Assembly (NCBI GenBank): GCA_026545765.1
Contig: CM048844.1
Coordinates: 21,274,237-21,338,236, forward strand
Direction of reading: 5' to 3'
Length of the DNA stretch: 64,000 bases
Source: Plantago major
Taxonomy: Eukaryota > Streptophyta > Magnoliopsida > Lamiales > Plantaginaceae
A program made the position numbers and the translations under genes. The number at the start of each line of letters is the position of its first letter. Position 1 is the stretch's first letter. Below are positions 11,096 to 22,724 of the stretch, piece by piece. Under the pieces are notes generated by a model. The model had not been told where the DNA came from and ran no database searches. It worked only from the letters and a program-made list of their open reading frames with translations.

Positions 11096-11300
11096 CTGAA
11101 TGGGCCCAGACGCGTCTGGAACAAAAGTTTAGATGCCTCTAGGGAATGCGACCTACACAGACGCGTCTGGGCTTGAACTCTGGACGTGTATGGACAATGC
11201 GGGCTGCCAGACGCGTCTGGCTTGGTTTCTGGACGCATCTGGCTTGCGACTTGTACAAACGCGTCTGGCTTTGGTTTTTGGACGTGTCTGGCCCTCTTTT
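11096..11300. repeat. Cluster of CAGACGCGTCTGG palindromes
   Basis: Three exact CAGACGCGTCTGG copies (about 11107, 11158 and 11212) and at least four variants (GGACGTGTATGG, GGACGCATCTGG, AAACGCGTCTGG, GGACGTGTCTGG) lie within 200 bases, spaced about 20-50 bases apart. The open frames across them on both strands are products of the repeat. It is probably part of a retroelement remnant; the family is not identified. Confidence 0.7.
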
Positions 11301-11679
11301 TGGCTATTTCTTCACTGGGCTCGAATTTAGACCACCAAATGGAGTTTCTTGAGTCTTCAACTTGAATACGACTTCCAAGAATGTCGTTTTTCCTCCAGAA
11401 CAAACTTTAACTAAAAGAAACCTGTACAACATAACTGAAACACGAAACAAAAAAACATATAAAATGGAAATAAAGACTAACAAAAGACGGTAAATTAAAA
11501 GAACGAGATGAGACTCTAGAATATTGTCTCATCAAGTACTATAAGATTTTGTATATGAATTTTACGTGTAATAAAATCATATCTTGAATCAAATGGAATT
11601 TTTCTCTTTTTATCAAAAAAAAAAAAAAAAAAAGGAATTGTGTAATATCCCGCATTCCATTTAAGTACGAGATTGATAA

Positions 11680-11815
11680 GGCTCTGTTCTTTTCAACTGA
11701 AAACTCATTCAGTTCAGTTCAGTTCCATTCAGTTCAGTTCAGCTCGTCTTCAGTTCAGTTCAGTTCATTAAATTCATATTATTATTATTATTGTTGTTGT
11801 TGTTGTTGTTGTTAA

Positions 11816-11846
<31 letters not shown>

Positions 11847-13949
11847 TTATCATTTATTTACACACCCGATCTTTTGTACGAGGAAAATAAGAAAATTTAT
11901 CCAATTGAGTTATTTTCAACTTTTTTTCTTTCTTTCTTTTTGATACGACTTTTAGTAGATCAATGAAATAAAGAGTATAGTTACAATTTGAATTACCCTT
12001 CTTTTCTACTGTAAAATGTGAGTTAAGATAAGAAACTACAGAAACCTGAGAATACCATACAATCTGGTTCACATACTCTGTACGTACATCTCTAACAAAA
12101 AATCTACATGTTCTTTTGTTAGAAGATATCAGAACAATAGAATTAAACTCAGAAGCTAATGTTGAGTTTTTTCTCAAACTTAACAAATAAAAAACAAGCT
12201 AAGCCAAATCAAAGTCAAACCAAACTCTACAAGTCTTTTAAATGACTCTAAAAAACTCCAAAACAAGTTAAACCAAACCAAAGTCGGACCAAACTTTATA
12301 AAAAGAACATTATCACAAATATTGAAAAATGGCATTTATTCATCTATATTATCTTCCTCGGACTCTATATTATCTTCCTCAAGCTCTATATTGCTTGGAA
12401 TAGAGCGCCAAATTCTCAATGTTATCTCCTTGCGCACCTTGTTCATTGCTTCTTTCCTTGTCGGGTTCAATAAATCATTATCCACTCCACCTTGGACATT
12501 GACATCATGTTGCAAAATTGGTATTTCAAGTTTACACATGCGCATAAAATTATGAAGAGTGAAGGTAGTAACAATCACGCATATCAACTAGTCTAAAACC
12601 TCATTTTGCAAATTATTCACGAACAGAACAGCACAGACAACACAACTTATACAAATTGATCGAATGTAACTATTCTAAAACCTCATTCTGCATATGCTTT
12701 CAATAATATAGCGTATAATTAGACTTTCCCCATGCTAAAAACAAAAGTAGCTCGTTTAATCCATTCTACAAAATAGTGTTTGAATTATATTCACGCTACT
12801 GTCCAAGACATAAAAAGGACATTGTACTATTACTACTTGTCCGACCTACTTAATTGTCGACCAATCACAAGAATCACATTAGTACTATACATTAAACATT
12901 CACGCTAACAGGCAGCACAGAAAATAAAAGTAATTTTATCCAAAAGTAGTAACAGGCAGCGCTGCATAAACGTGCTAGCATGGAGAATAATGAATAATAA
13001 ATTGTCCAAAAGTAATGTGTAACGAAGAACAAACCTTAAAAAAGCCTGAAGAAAAAGCTATCAATTGAGACTGGCGGTGGAAGCTAGCTCGGGAGTCGGG
13101 ATGAAGTTCGTGAATAGTTAGAGTGTGTATATATATACACACACAATTTCTTAGGGTTTGAGGTTTTGGAGGTAAAATTTTGACTTTTGGTTTCCTTAGG
13201 TTTTGGGGTTTTGGAGGTAAAATTCTGATATTTTGGAGATAAAATTAAACCACTAAACATCGATTTTTAATCAAATATACTTCCGGTCCAATATTAACTT
13301 TCTAAGGGGATTTTTTCCCGAACTTAAATCGTAAATTACTTGCAAATTAAAAAAAAAAGTATAAAACAAAGTTACGTTAATCAAATATACTTAATTTCTT
13401 TTCATAAAAATTGAAATATGAGTATTGGGACATGAAAGTTGTAGAAGCAGTTTGGAAAATGGAATAAGGCTGGAGGTTCTGGACAAGAAAGAGTGTTGAT
13501 GTAAAGTTGTTGGCACGAGCTTGTGCATGGTTTATGGACTAGTGATTTTGGTTAAGCTTTTAATTATTTTATTTGCCGAACATTATCCATGCTCTTGTAA
13601 ACGTTTTCAAGTTGTAATAAATTTCACCGATTAAAAAAAAACTAGATAAAGACTGTTTGTACGACGATTAAAATTCGGTTTTAATCGAGTTATCATTCTC
13701 ATATTGTTTTCCACGCGGTTGGTTTTAAAGTTTGTTATACAATAAAAATTAAAAAGGTAATCTGACAGAAAAAGAGTAGGAAGAGTTTGAGAAAGATGAC
13801 AAAAATAATATGTTTTTTTTTAATTGTGATTATATATACCATCATATAATTGTTATTATTATTACAAAATAATTTCTTCAGTTCAGTTCAGTTCGTTTCA
13901 GTTTCGGTTCAGTTCAGTTCATAAAATTGCAGTTGAAGAGAATAGAGCC
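11680..13949. mobile_element. PIF/Harbinger element, 2.27 kb, TSD TAA
   Basis: Inverted ends GGCTCTGTTCTTTTCAACTG (11680 on) and CAGTTGAAGAGAATAGAGCC (to 13949) are flanked by TAA at 11677-11679 and 13950-13952, the 3-bp target typical of the superfamily. Just inside both ends are arrays of TTCAG/CAGTT pentamers (11700-11766 and 13876-13920). Inside are only a C-terminal fragment of the transposase (12336-12587) and AT-rich DNA with an ATT/GTT microsatellite (11776-11845), so it is nonautonomous. A second member is the CACTA-1 host at 7857-8288. Confidence 0.85.
12336..12587 (-). pseudogene. C-terminal fragment of a HARBI1-like nuclease
   Basis: An 83-residue frame begins V-I-V-T-T-F-T-L-H-N-F-M-R, matching the conserved A-C-x-x-L-H-N-F-I-R block near the end of PIF/Harbinger DDE transposases. 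It is followed by an N-x-x-R-x-x-x-x-x-x-I-W-R-like segment and an acidic tail. The DDE core is absent. The element's inverted ends and TAA duplication agree with this family. Confidence 0.6.
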
Positions 13950-13952
13950 TAA

Positions 13953-14578
13953 ATCGTATATAAGTAGAGTAGCACTATCACTTAGATGATGATTTTTAGG
14001 TGATTTGAAAAACAAATCCGTGTGGACTTCAGTTCTAAGATGACAATATCATATTAGCGTGATATGTGTAGCCTAATCGCCCCCAAAAGGTTGGATCTTG
14101 ATCAACTAGTGGTATGGTCGTTACAAATGCCGCATCCACATAGGTTAAGAATGAGATATGAAACCTTCTGGATGATTTCAAAAGCAAATCTGTGCAGGTC
14201 TGTCTCAAAACGTACAATATCATACTAGTGAGACGTGTGATCCAAATTAAAGGGCCAAATTTCGATTGATTGATGGTCGAGTCGTTATAAAAATATGTGG
14301 ATGTGGCATGATTAATGTTATGCATTTCACGTGTAATATCATGTTTTTAAATCAATGGAATTTTTTACTTTATGTATCTCATAAATCTTACTCAATTAAA
14401 TTAACATTCAATTAAAAAAAAAAAAAAAATCTTATGGTACAAGTATCAGTTTAGGAAACTTTAGGAAACGAGAACAAGATAACCTACCGAAATCCAATAC
14501 AGTGTTCTCATTTCAATTGTTGCTCTCCAAATCTCCATTCCCCCTTTCCCGGACCCTAGAATCTCTGAATCGCCATCC
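13953..14578. promoter_or_regulatory. Upstream region of the F-box gene
   Basis: No gene is seen. It contains two diverged copies of a 180-base sequence (around 13985-14150 and 14165-14320, sharing GATGATTT..AAA..CAAATC(C/T)GTG and ACAATATCATA(T/C)TAG) and a 16-A run at about 14413-14428. The last 100 bases before the ATG are C/T-rich (CATTCCCCCTTTCCCGGACC), like plant 5' untranslated leaders. No convincing TATA box was picked. Confidence 0.35.
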
Positions 14579-17500
14579 ATGGTGAAGAAAAAGAAATTGA
14601 AGCTCGAATGGCGAGTCAAAAAGAAGCTCGACGCCCCTCCGCCGCCGTGGATTGAGCTCCCCAGGGACATCACGGCTAATATCCTCAACCGCTTAGGAGC
14701 GATCGAGATACTGGAGAGTGCTCAGAAAGTCTGTAGGACCTGGCGGAGTGTTTGCAAGGATCCCCACATGTGGCGAGTCATTGATTTGAAAAATTCTGGC
14801 GACCTTTATAACATGCCCTACTCACTTGAGATTATGTGTCGTCATGCTGTTGATCGTAGCCAGGGCCAGCTGATCGATATCAGTATCGAGAATTTCGGCT
14901 CTGATGACTTGCTGCATTACATCTCCGAGCGGTACTTTTCTTTTTTCATTAAGAGTTTCAGTTTGTACATTTTTATCAATTGTTGCATTGGTATGCAGCT
15001 ATATGCTCTGATTGCATAGGTAGAGTTTATTAAAGTTAAAACGGTAGCCTTTTTGTTGGAATGTGTTAGTTGTGGGATAAGTAGCATTGTGGTCATTGCT
15101 AGACAAGTTTGAGGGTACTGTAGCTTATTAACTAGCTGATGATTAGGTAGCTCATAAGTCATAAGCTAGCTAATCTAGCTGATTAGCTAACTTATTTTAA
15201 TGTTTTAATGTAGGTGTTTAGCAGATTAGCTAGCTGGTATTTTGTAAAATGACAAAACACGCATTGCATGACTAGGTTTCAGAGGAACGTGGTTTGGATC
15301 GGCACCTTGATAGTTTTTTTACTTATATAAATGCTCTTGTCTGTTATGGAATTTTAATCCTGTAGAATGTGATATTTTCAAGTTTGATGGGCTAAGTCAG
15401 ATATTTTGTCACTATTACAAAATTTTGAGATTTTGCTATGCCCCGAAAGCCTAAAATAATTTCTAAACGCCTCCTTAAACTTGTACTTGTGGGTTTAGTT
15501 ATGGAGATTAGAGAGCATACTGGCTACTACAGCATTGGTTTTGAATTTTGACAATGAATCAACAATGGCAAAGATAACTGTGACAGTTTTTAACAAGAAT
15601 GGTTTTTTTTTTTTAAATTGAGGTTATCAATATATAAATCATAGTACGATCTCATTGACCAATAAGAGAATAATTCTAGCCCTGGCGATTTCAGTAAGTG
15701 CTCCATTTGGGCGGAAATTAAGAAAATATTCCATTTGGAGGATCGAACCCAGGACCTCTTGCAATGAGAGCGTCTTAACTTACCTTGCCTTGCCGGTTTT
15801 GCTAAAGTGAATATGGTCTAGTTTTTCCATTTAGTTCCTATATCAAGGTTTTCCTTTTCCTTTTTTTCTCATCCTTAAATTCTTACTAGAAACTAGAAAG
15901 AAACGTACTATTTGTATGGAATTTTTAATGGTTTGTGTAATATCATCATCTGTTTGCAGCTAGATGCTCTGATTGTATGCAGCTAGGTGTTCTGATTGCA
16001 TAGGAAGAGTTTATTAAAGTTTAACACGGCCTTCTTGTTAGAATGTGTTATTTGTGGGATAAGTAGCATTTTTGGTGCTTGTTAGATAAGTTTGAATGTG
16101 TTATTCGTGGGATAAGTAGCATTTGTGCAGCTTATTACACAAGGGATAACTTTGTGTATCCCGGGATAGATGTTGGCATTCATTTTTCAATTTTTGGGTT
16201 GGTCGGTTGTTAAACTTCAATTGCTTGACGAGGTTTCTGAGGAACGTGGTTTGGATGGCCACCTCGAAAGTTTTACTTATATACATAAATGCTCATGTGT
16301 GTTATGGTAATTTATTATTGTAGGATGGGATCTTTTTAAGTTTGATGGGCCAAGTCATATATTTTGTCGCTATTATAGAAATTTGAGGTTTTGGTATGCC
16401 CCTGAAAGCCTAAAATAATTTATAGAAACCTCCTTAAACTTGTGCTCATGGGTTTAGTCATGGAGATCATGCTGGCTACTACAGCATCAGTTTTGAATTT
16501 TTATAATGAATCACCAATTGCAAAGACTAATTGTATAATTGTAAGAGTCATTAACAAGAATGATTCTTTTAAATTGAGGTTATCAATATTAGATATAAAT
16601 CATAGTCCGATCTCATTGACCAATAACAGAATAATTCTAGCACTGCCGGTTTCAGCAAGTGCTCCATGGGGGTGGGGATTCAAGAAAATATTCCATTTGG
16701 AGGATCAAGCCCAGGACCTCTTGCAATGAGAGGGCCTTGCGTTGCCAGTTTTGCTACAGTCAATATGATCTATTCTATTCTCCCCGGAAAAATTGAAGTA
16801 AAGAAGGACGACTAAAGACATTACGTTCATGATGCTTAAAACGTGTAATTTTATCTTAAGTACTTCTAATATTTTTCTTCATTAATCAGTTAGCCTTGGT
16901 GCCTGAGACACGACCCAATGCTCTTTAACTTGCCGTTTGCGCTAGTCCAGCTCCGAGAGGGTACATGATAATACACTTTATAAATGTCATTACTGGTAAA
17001 ATTAACAGGCCAGCATTTAGGCTTCGATTAATAAACCTTTATACATTTAGTTTGACTACAAATTTAGCTTGAGAACTTTGTTTGTCTGATGTTTCATTTT
17101 TTAATTTTTATGTTTGAAGTTGTTTTTATTTTGGGTGATATACTGAGTTCGTGTTTTCTCTAACTTGGCGTTCATGGCACAATTTAATGTATTTCCTGTA
17201 TGGCTCTTTAACTTGATTTATTCCCCATATTTATATTATATATGAGATCTATGTCGTGTGCGCAAATTTCAAAAGGTAATGCACTTCAACATGTGCTACT
17301 GCTACGGTACTATAAACTATTTGTATATTTGTGACTTGCTTTGTATGACTTGATAGTGAAGCTGAGGTTTTCTTGGAATGTATTTGATAATTTCTTTAGA
17401 AAATTTTCGTCACAGCACTCTGTTTCACAATTCCTCTCTGCATGTTAATATTTCATGATTTTGTGTCTCTAGGTAAGATGCCTTTTTCCACATGATTTGC

Positions 17501-18418
17501 TGGCAATTAATGATTCTCTGATCTGCAATATTTTGTCTATTTTGCAAGTCTTATTGTGAAAAATGTTTCTGTAAGAATGGCAGTTTCTTCGTCAGATGTC
17601 CTTTGGATTTGGGTGGTATATATCATATGCATTTCTCTGCAAAATCAATGCAGAAATCCGTACCTTTTGTTTGATGTATTTGTGTTATTTATTCCATTTA
17701 TATATTATCCTTCTCCATAAACTGTGTATCTTGTTTGACATTTTGCAATTTCAATAGGTCGAGTCAGCTCAAACGCCTTAGACTTGCATGTTGTAGTGAG
17801 ATATCTGGCCTAGGTTTGAGCCAAGTAGTGGAAATGTTTCCTCAGTTGAGCGAGTTGCATCTCTTCTTCATACCTTTAACTTTGGATCGTCACATCGAAG
17901 CAATTGGACGTGCATGCCCCCTGTTAAAGTCATTTTCTCTTAACAGCCGTGGGTACAGGTCCCCCCTGATAAAAGAAAATAATGAACATGCACTAGCAGT
18001 TGCAAAAAACATGCCTGGTTTGCGCCACCTCCGTCTTTTTGGAAATCGGATGACGAATGAAGGATTAGAAGCCATTCTCGCTGGGTGTCCACAACTTGAA
18101 TCGCTCGATATCCGCCAGTGCTTCAATGTGGATTTACAAGATCAAACAGGAGACTTAGGAAAAAGATGTGCTCGCCAGATCAGAGAATTCAGAGGGCCAA
18201 AGGACTCTGATGCTGACTATGAGTTTGATGCTAGAATATATGATTGTGAGGACGACATGTATTCATCTGAGTATTCTGATGACTTCTATGGATATGACTG
18301 GTCAATTGGAGATTATGATGACTATACAAATCCTTTCAGCAGCGAGTACTTTTCGGATAATGATGCATGGGGATTTGACACACTCACTTTATCTGAGTAT
18401 GACCCTGATTATATGTAA
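14579..18418 (+). CDS. F-box/LRR protein (SKIP19 / FBL23-like), two exons
   Basis: Exons 14579-14931 and 17758-18418 join in frame across a 2.8-kb GT..AG intron to give 337 residues. A basic N terminus (K-K-K-K-L-K-L-E-W) leads to an F-box at about 24-70 (W-I-E-L-P-R-D-I-T-A-N-I-L, then V-C-R-T-W-R). LRR-like strands follow: S-S-Q-L-K-R-L-R-L, F-P-Q-L-S-E-L-H-L, M-P-G-L-R-H-L-R-L and C-P-Q-L-E-S-L-D-I-R-Q-C-F-N-V. The F-box binds SKP1/ASK in SCF ubiquitin ligases and the LRRs choose the substrate, which is unknown here. Size and layout match the SKIP19/FBL23 family. The last 70 residues are unusually rich in Asp, Tyr and Ser. The start is the first ATG and lies in a clean leader. The gene looks intact. 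Confidence 0.9.
15602..15812 (-). mobile_element. tRNA-derived SINE, copy 1
   Basis: On the minus strand, 15804-15793 reads TAGCAAAACCGG, a perfect match to the Pol III A-box pattern TRGCNNARYNGG, and 15749-15740 reads GGTTCGATCC, close to the B-box. The element ends in a 12-base A tail (T run at 15603-15614). Size of about 210 bases and the A tail suit a plant SINE. It was duplicated together with the intron. Confidence 0.65.
16563..16764 (-). mobile_element. tRNA-derived SINE, copy 2 (by duplication)
   Basis: Same body as copy 1, with A-box TAGCAAAACTGG at 16756-16745 still matching the pattern. The B-box has decayed (GGCTTGATCC) and the A tail has been lost. It lies at the equivalent place in the second arm of the intron duplication, so it arose by duplication, not by a separate insertion. 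Confidence 0.6.
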
Positions 18419-20860
18419 GCTTCTACGTGGGAGTTACCTGCTGGTGCCGTTGCGGAATCTTATCTCATGTGCCTCATGTGTGGTGATGCAGTAGTAGTTT
18501 TGCTAAACATGCCCAAGGTAACTTGAAAGGAAGGGAAAAAAAAAAAAGAAAAAGAAAACTCTTTCACTAGTAAATGTTGTCTAGTGATGATTATGGGCTT
18601 TTTTTATCTGGTCTTGCTATAAATATTGGTGAAATGGTGACTATGACTATGGGATTATAATTTTCTCTACAGACGGTTTATATATATAATGCATGTTCAA
18701 AGTATTTAAGAGACTTGTTTGAAATGGATTGCGTGGATCGATTGATAAATTCTGCCCGAATCTGCATCTATGACTCTTATGACCTGCAATTTGCTAGGTC
18801 TGTTCACTTGTTTGAGTTGAGATAAGTGAAGTTGTGGGATTGAACAAGCTGGTTGGTTGGTGTATATGACCTCTTTCTGCATCTATGTTCAGTGTAAACT
18901 CATGTGGATATACTTTACTTTCCAAGTTACAAATAAGTACAATATGATAACCAAGATAACCCTAACCAGATCGAGTCAAGTCGAATTACGGGATAAGATA
19001 ATTACAAAACTTGGTAAGATGAGCATATACAAATGAGTAAATATTCTTTTTTATGTATAATTTTGATTAATGAAGTCCAAATTTTGTAGGGGGCGACCCC
19101 TCTGCACCCAAGTCTGGGATTACAGTGTTTTGGTGGAGCGACCCCTCCGCACCCATGCTCCTCGCCCCTGCTCACCAAACAAGTCGAATTTGAACATTAA
19201 CACATTGAATGAGTTGCTGGTGCTCTTTAATTCTCAACACTAATTAGCACACGTAAAATGTGTCAAGTTCATGGAATGTTGAATGCTTACAACTGGGTTG
19301 GATACATGGAAATCCATTTGATGCTAAATGTTAAATTTGTTACCAAAAATGAACAAGGCACCTGAATATTTTCAGGTCCCAATATAAGATTTTGGTTATG
19401 GGAAGAAAGTGGGAGGCTTGAACATGTAATTGTCAATTAAAGCAAATCATTCAACTCTAAATCTTTGACGAATTGACACAAAGATCACAAGCACATGCAT
19501 GATTTTTTTTTCCTTTTCTTTTTGGTATGGCAGGCGATGCTTAATTGATATAGAAATATCACAAGCCAAATGCCATACATGCATGACTTTAATTACTGAA
19601 TTATAATTAACTGATATGTTATAACCACGTGTATATAGGGATATAGGGGTGACACGTTCAATATAAATTCTAAAAAAATTCTCACTTTCCATTAGAACAG
19701 GAAAAGCTAGTTTTTTAAGTTGTCCCATATATAAAAACCTACAGTTACAACATAAATCCTTCCAACACAACATTAATTCACCAAGTTATAAAAACTCACA
19801 AACACAACATAAATTCTCCAATTATAAAAACTCACAGACACAACATAAATCTTACAGATGCAAAAACCCAAAGACAAAAAAAAATTTAACTGATGCAAAA
19901 ATCCACAGACACCAGATAAATCTCCAAGATAAGTCCGAACTTTTCATCTGCTCTTTTTTCTCAGCACGCTAGATGCAAAAACCTACAGTCACAACTCACA
20001 ACATAAATTCCCCCAGTTATAAAAACTTACAGACACAATATTAATTCCCCCATATAGCTTACACTAGTCTAATGTGGCATTTACTATTGTATATGAAAAT
20101 CAGGGTTTCATCTTCCTCAAGCGTGTTACTCTCTCCAGTCTTTAAAGGTTGTCATTGGTTGTCTGTATCATTAAATATCAGATCAGACATTAAAAGCAAG
20201 AGGAGCTGCATCATGTAGGGTAGAAAAAACTGAAAATCAGGCCTTTTATTATACTTTCTCCAGGTTGAATGCCAACCTACCTGTCCCGTTGAACCGCTCC
20301 CATCAGTATTTTTGGAAAACAGTCCAGGTGACTTCTTAGAATCCCGTGTAAACCAGTAAAACATCCGATTTCATCCAAACCAGTAAGTTGTTGGACCAAT
20401 CTAACTACTGATTCAATGTTTAATTTTTTTCCCTCAACCCCATATCCATATGGGATATAATATGAATATTTTAATTTGAATAATAAGTTACTTTTAGGCT
20501 TGGGGAAAGACAATAAAATGACAAATGACAATGGAGTTTTTAGTTGCCTTTTATATTAAATTTATGTACAAAATTTTGGATATAATTCATATATAGACTT
20601 CACAGTATAACGGTGTTTAATTAAATACAACAATGTATTTTTAGTATTTATACACTTATTCTTTTATTTATAAATAATAATTCTAATTATTTTATGTAAA
20701 TAATAAAACGGTCCAACCAACCAATCGAACTTATAGTTTACAACCTTGTCGATCGGTTCAACTCCCGGTTTTTTGTACACTTAATTAATCCTATCAAAAC
20801 TATTTCAGTTCAACTTATCAACCAGTGCATGTCTTTATCTTATGGAATCTGGTGGTATAT
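18419..20860. other. Intergenic region after the F-box gene
   Basis: The first 250 bases are probably the 3' untranslated part of the F-box gene. The rest is AT-rich with no supported gene. 19730-20060 has four or five degenerate repeats of CACAACATAAAT(C/T) with AAAACTCACAGAC, a loose minisatellite. Confidence 0.5.
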
Positions 20861-20867
20861 TCAAAGT

Positions 20868-21236
20868 CCAGATAACAAATTTCACTAATTTTGAAAATTC
20901 ATCAGTTAAGTAAAATAACTATCGAAGCATGATGTGAACTTGCAACAAAGGGTCAAACTTATTAGGTAAAGGGATGTAACATACTCCTATATAAGATCTA
21001 TAAGCAAGTAAAAATTTCTTTCAAAATTAAGTGCACTCCAAATTCTGGACTTTGCCAAGATAACAAATTGCACTAATTTTGAAAATTCATCAATTAAGTA
21101 AAATAACTATTGAAGCATGGTGTGAACTTACAACAAAGGGTCAAACTTATTAGGTAAAGGGATGTAATATACTCCTAAGATCTATAAGCAAGTAAACATT
21201 TCTTTCAAAATTAAGTGCACTCCAAATTCTGGCCTT
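20868..21236. repeat. Tandem duplication, two units of about 180 bases
   Basis: 20868-21053 and 21056-21236 are more than 90 percent alike by eye, sharing AATTTTGAAAATTCATCA, GGTCAAACTTATTAGGTAAA and AAGTGCACTCCAAATTCTGG. The second copy lacks four bases at ATATAAGATC. Confidence 0.85.
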
Positions 21237-21264
21237 TACCGGTGTTTTTCATTCTTCATTTGAA

Positions 21265-21391
21265 ATTTACTAAACCGAATTGAATCGAATTGAATCTGAA
21301 TCGAATCGAATTGTAGTATAAAATATATAAGCCATGAATCGAATCGAATCGAATCAACTAAATGAGTTTTTAATTGAAAAGAACAGAGCCT
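21265..21391. mobile_element. Detached Harbinger-type right end with GAATC array
   Basis: TTGAAAAGAACAGAGCC (to about 21391) followed by TTA is the same terminus as at 8288 and 13949. It is preceded by GAATCGAATC repeats (21283-21355) in the place where the other copies have TTCAG repeats. No left end was found. Confidence 0.5.
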
Positions 21392-21699
21392 TACTAGCTA
21401 TCCTTTATGTTTCTCGCAATATATACACTGCAACATGCCATATATATTGAAAAGAATGTAGTATATTTTGTGCCAGATATCATGATTCATTTTGTCTTCA
21501 ATGACAGTGACGAAGTAAATCCAGCAGATAGATTTTACATGCAAAATCTCAATACATACACACTTTATATTTGTGTTGTACAGCAATCACAAATCAAATT
21601 ATGATGATAATTACTTTAGACAACTTTCACTGGATTAGATGTGATAAATTAATTTGCATTCATTACATCAAAATCTTGACCCATCCCCTCAACTTTATA

Positions 21700-21927
21700 C
21701 TTCATTTGGTTTGAGGGAAAATGAAGGAAAAGAAAAAAATAAGGGAAAATATTGTTTTCCGCCATTTGGTAGTTCTCATAAAATCCTGGAAAAATTATGA
21801 AAATCTATATAAAATATATCTATCTCCATAAAATAAGAAAAGTTGTTTTTACCTCACATTTTCTAGGAAAATATTATTTTCCCCTATTTTTTTTTTCCCC
21901 TCATTTTCCTTCAAACCAAATGAAGCC
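21700..21927. mobile_element. MITE, second copy of the CTTCATTTGGTTTGAG family
   Basis: The left end CTTCATTTGGTTTGAGGG mirrors the right end CCTTCAAACCAAATGAAG, and the interior is similar to 8369-8607 (GGGAAAAT, CATTTGGTAGTTCTCA on one strand). Confidence 0.7.
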
Positions 21928-22724
21928 AAAGGTGGTGTTAAATCGAAATACATATATAAATTAATGTACAACAACATACATAATTTGTCCTAAATCTCCT
22001 CCTACACTTAACTCAATTAAACAAACTATATAGTTAGATTTAATTGTCAATTGATGTACGTAATGTTTAGAAAGTTTCAATTGATGTGATTTTGTATGAT
22101 GTTTCTAAAGTATTCTATTAATGGTGTAGGAGGAGATATTCACCCATTATGGATATCTATAGCTATGTTTCTCATCAATGCTACGATTATCCTCACGAAA
22201 AGACAATCTGTGAAAAGCTAATTTTACACCTATTTAATCAAACCCATCGAACATCTAGAGATCATCACTAGCTGGTTCATTCTTACTGTAAGGTCTATTC
22301 TTTGATATGGTCATGTAATCTTTTTTTTTAGCTTGATCCCTACAAAATCCTTCTTTTTTCTTTCCCCCTTTCATCATCTCATTTCAGAGTAACCATTGTT
22401 TGGCTATCCGACCTACGTAGCTTGGTTCGCATACCATTTCTTTTGTACTTCTACGCATTCGTCTATCTATTTTTACTATTAATTTCTCCTGCATTTATCT
22501 TATTTATGCTTGAAAATGTACATTGGCTTGTTGGATGTTTTAAATGTTGAAAATGTACATGAATGATTAATTTTGCACAACGGAAAAAACTCAAATTTTT
22601 ATTGCACCCAAACTATTACTATTGCCTCTCACTTTTCTTTCTTCTGGCTGTTCTTTTGAGAAATTATAATGTGTGCATGAACATATCAGACTCACACATT
22701 TCAACATGACTGACGGTTATATAC
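21928..22724. promoter_or_regulatory. Upstream region of the response regulator gene
   Basis: AT-rich DNA with no supported gene. A short frame begins at an ATG at 22706 but is out of frame with the response regulator start at 22725; it could act as an upstream ORF if the transcript begins before it. A possible leader intron could end at CATGGCAG (22725-22732), in which case translation would start at the second ATG (22740). Confidence 0.3.

Larger units (their letters stand above)
14994..16770. repeat. Large direct duplication inside the F-box intron
   Basis: About 14994-15830 and 15973-16770 are diverged copies in the same orientation. Shared blocks include GCATAGG(T/A)AGAGTTTATTAAAG, TGTGGGATAAGTAGCATT, GAGGAACGTGGTTTGGAT, TTTGATGGGC(T/C)AAGTCA and the SINE described separately. 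The join near 15950-15980 repeats GATGCTCTGATTG(T/C)AT, possibly the recombination point. Confidence 0.85.

Noticed and set aside
11133-11403. Frames on both strands around the ACGCGT cluster
   Set aside because: Frames reflect the repeated palindrome, which reads similarly on both strands; no protein family recognised.
15740-15804. Possible tRNA gene on the minus strand
   Set aside because: A- and B-boxes are present but no cloverleaf with an acceptor stem could be drawn; the A tail and body indicate a SINE.
20152-20531. Overlapping minus-strand frames (70 and 84 residues)
   Set aside because: No recognisable domain or splice structure, and not similar to neighbouring genes; could be chance in AT-rich DNA.
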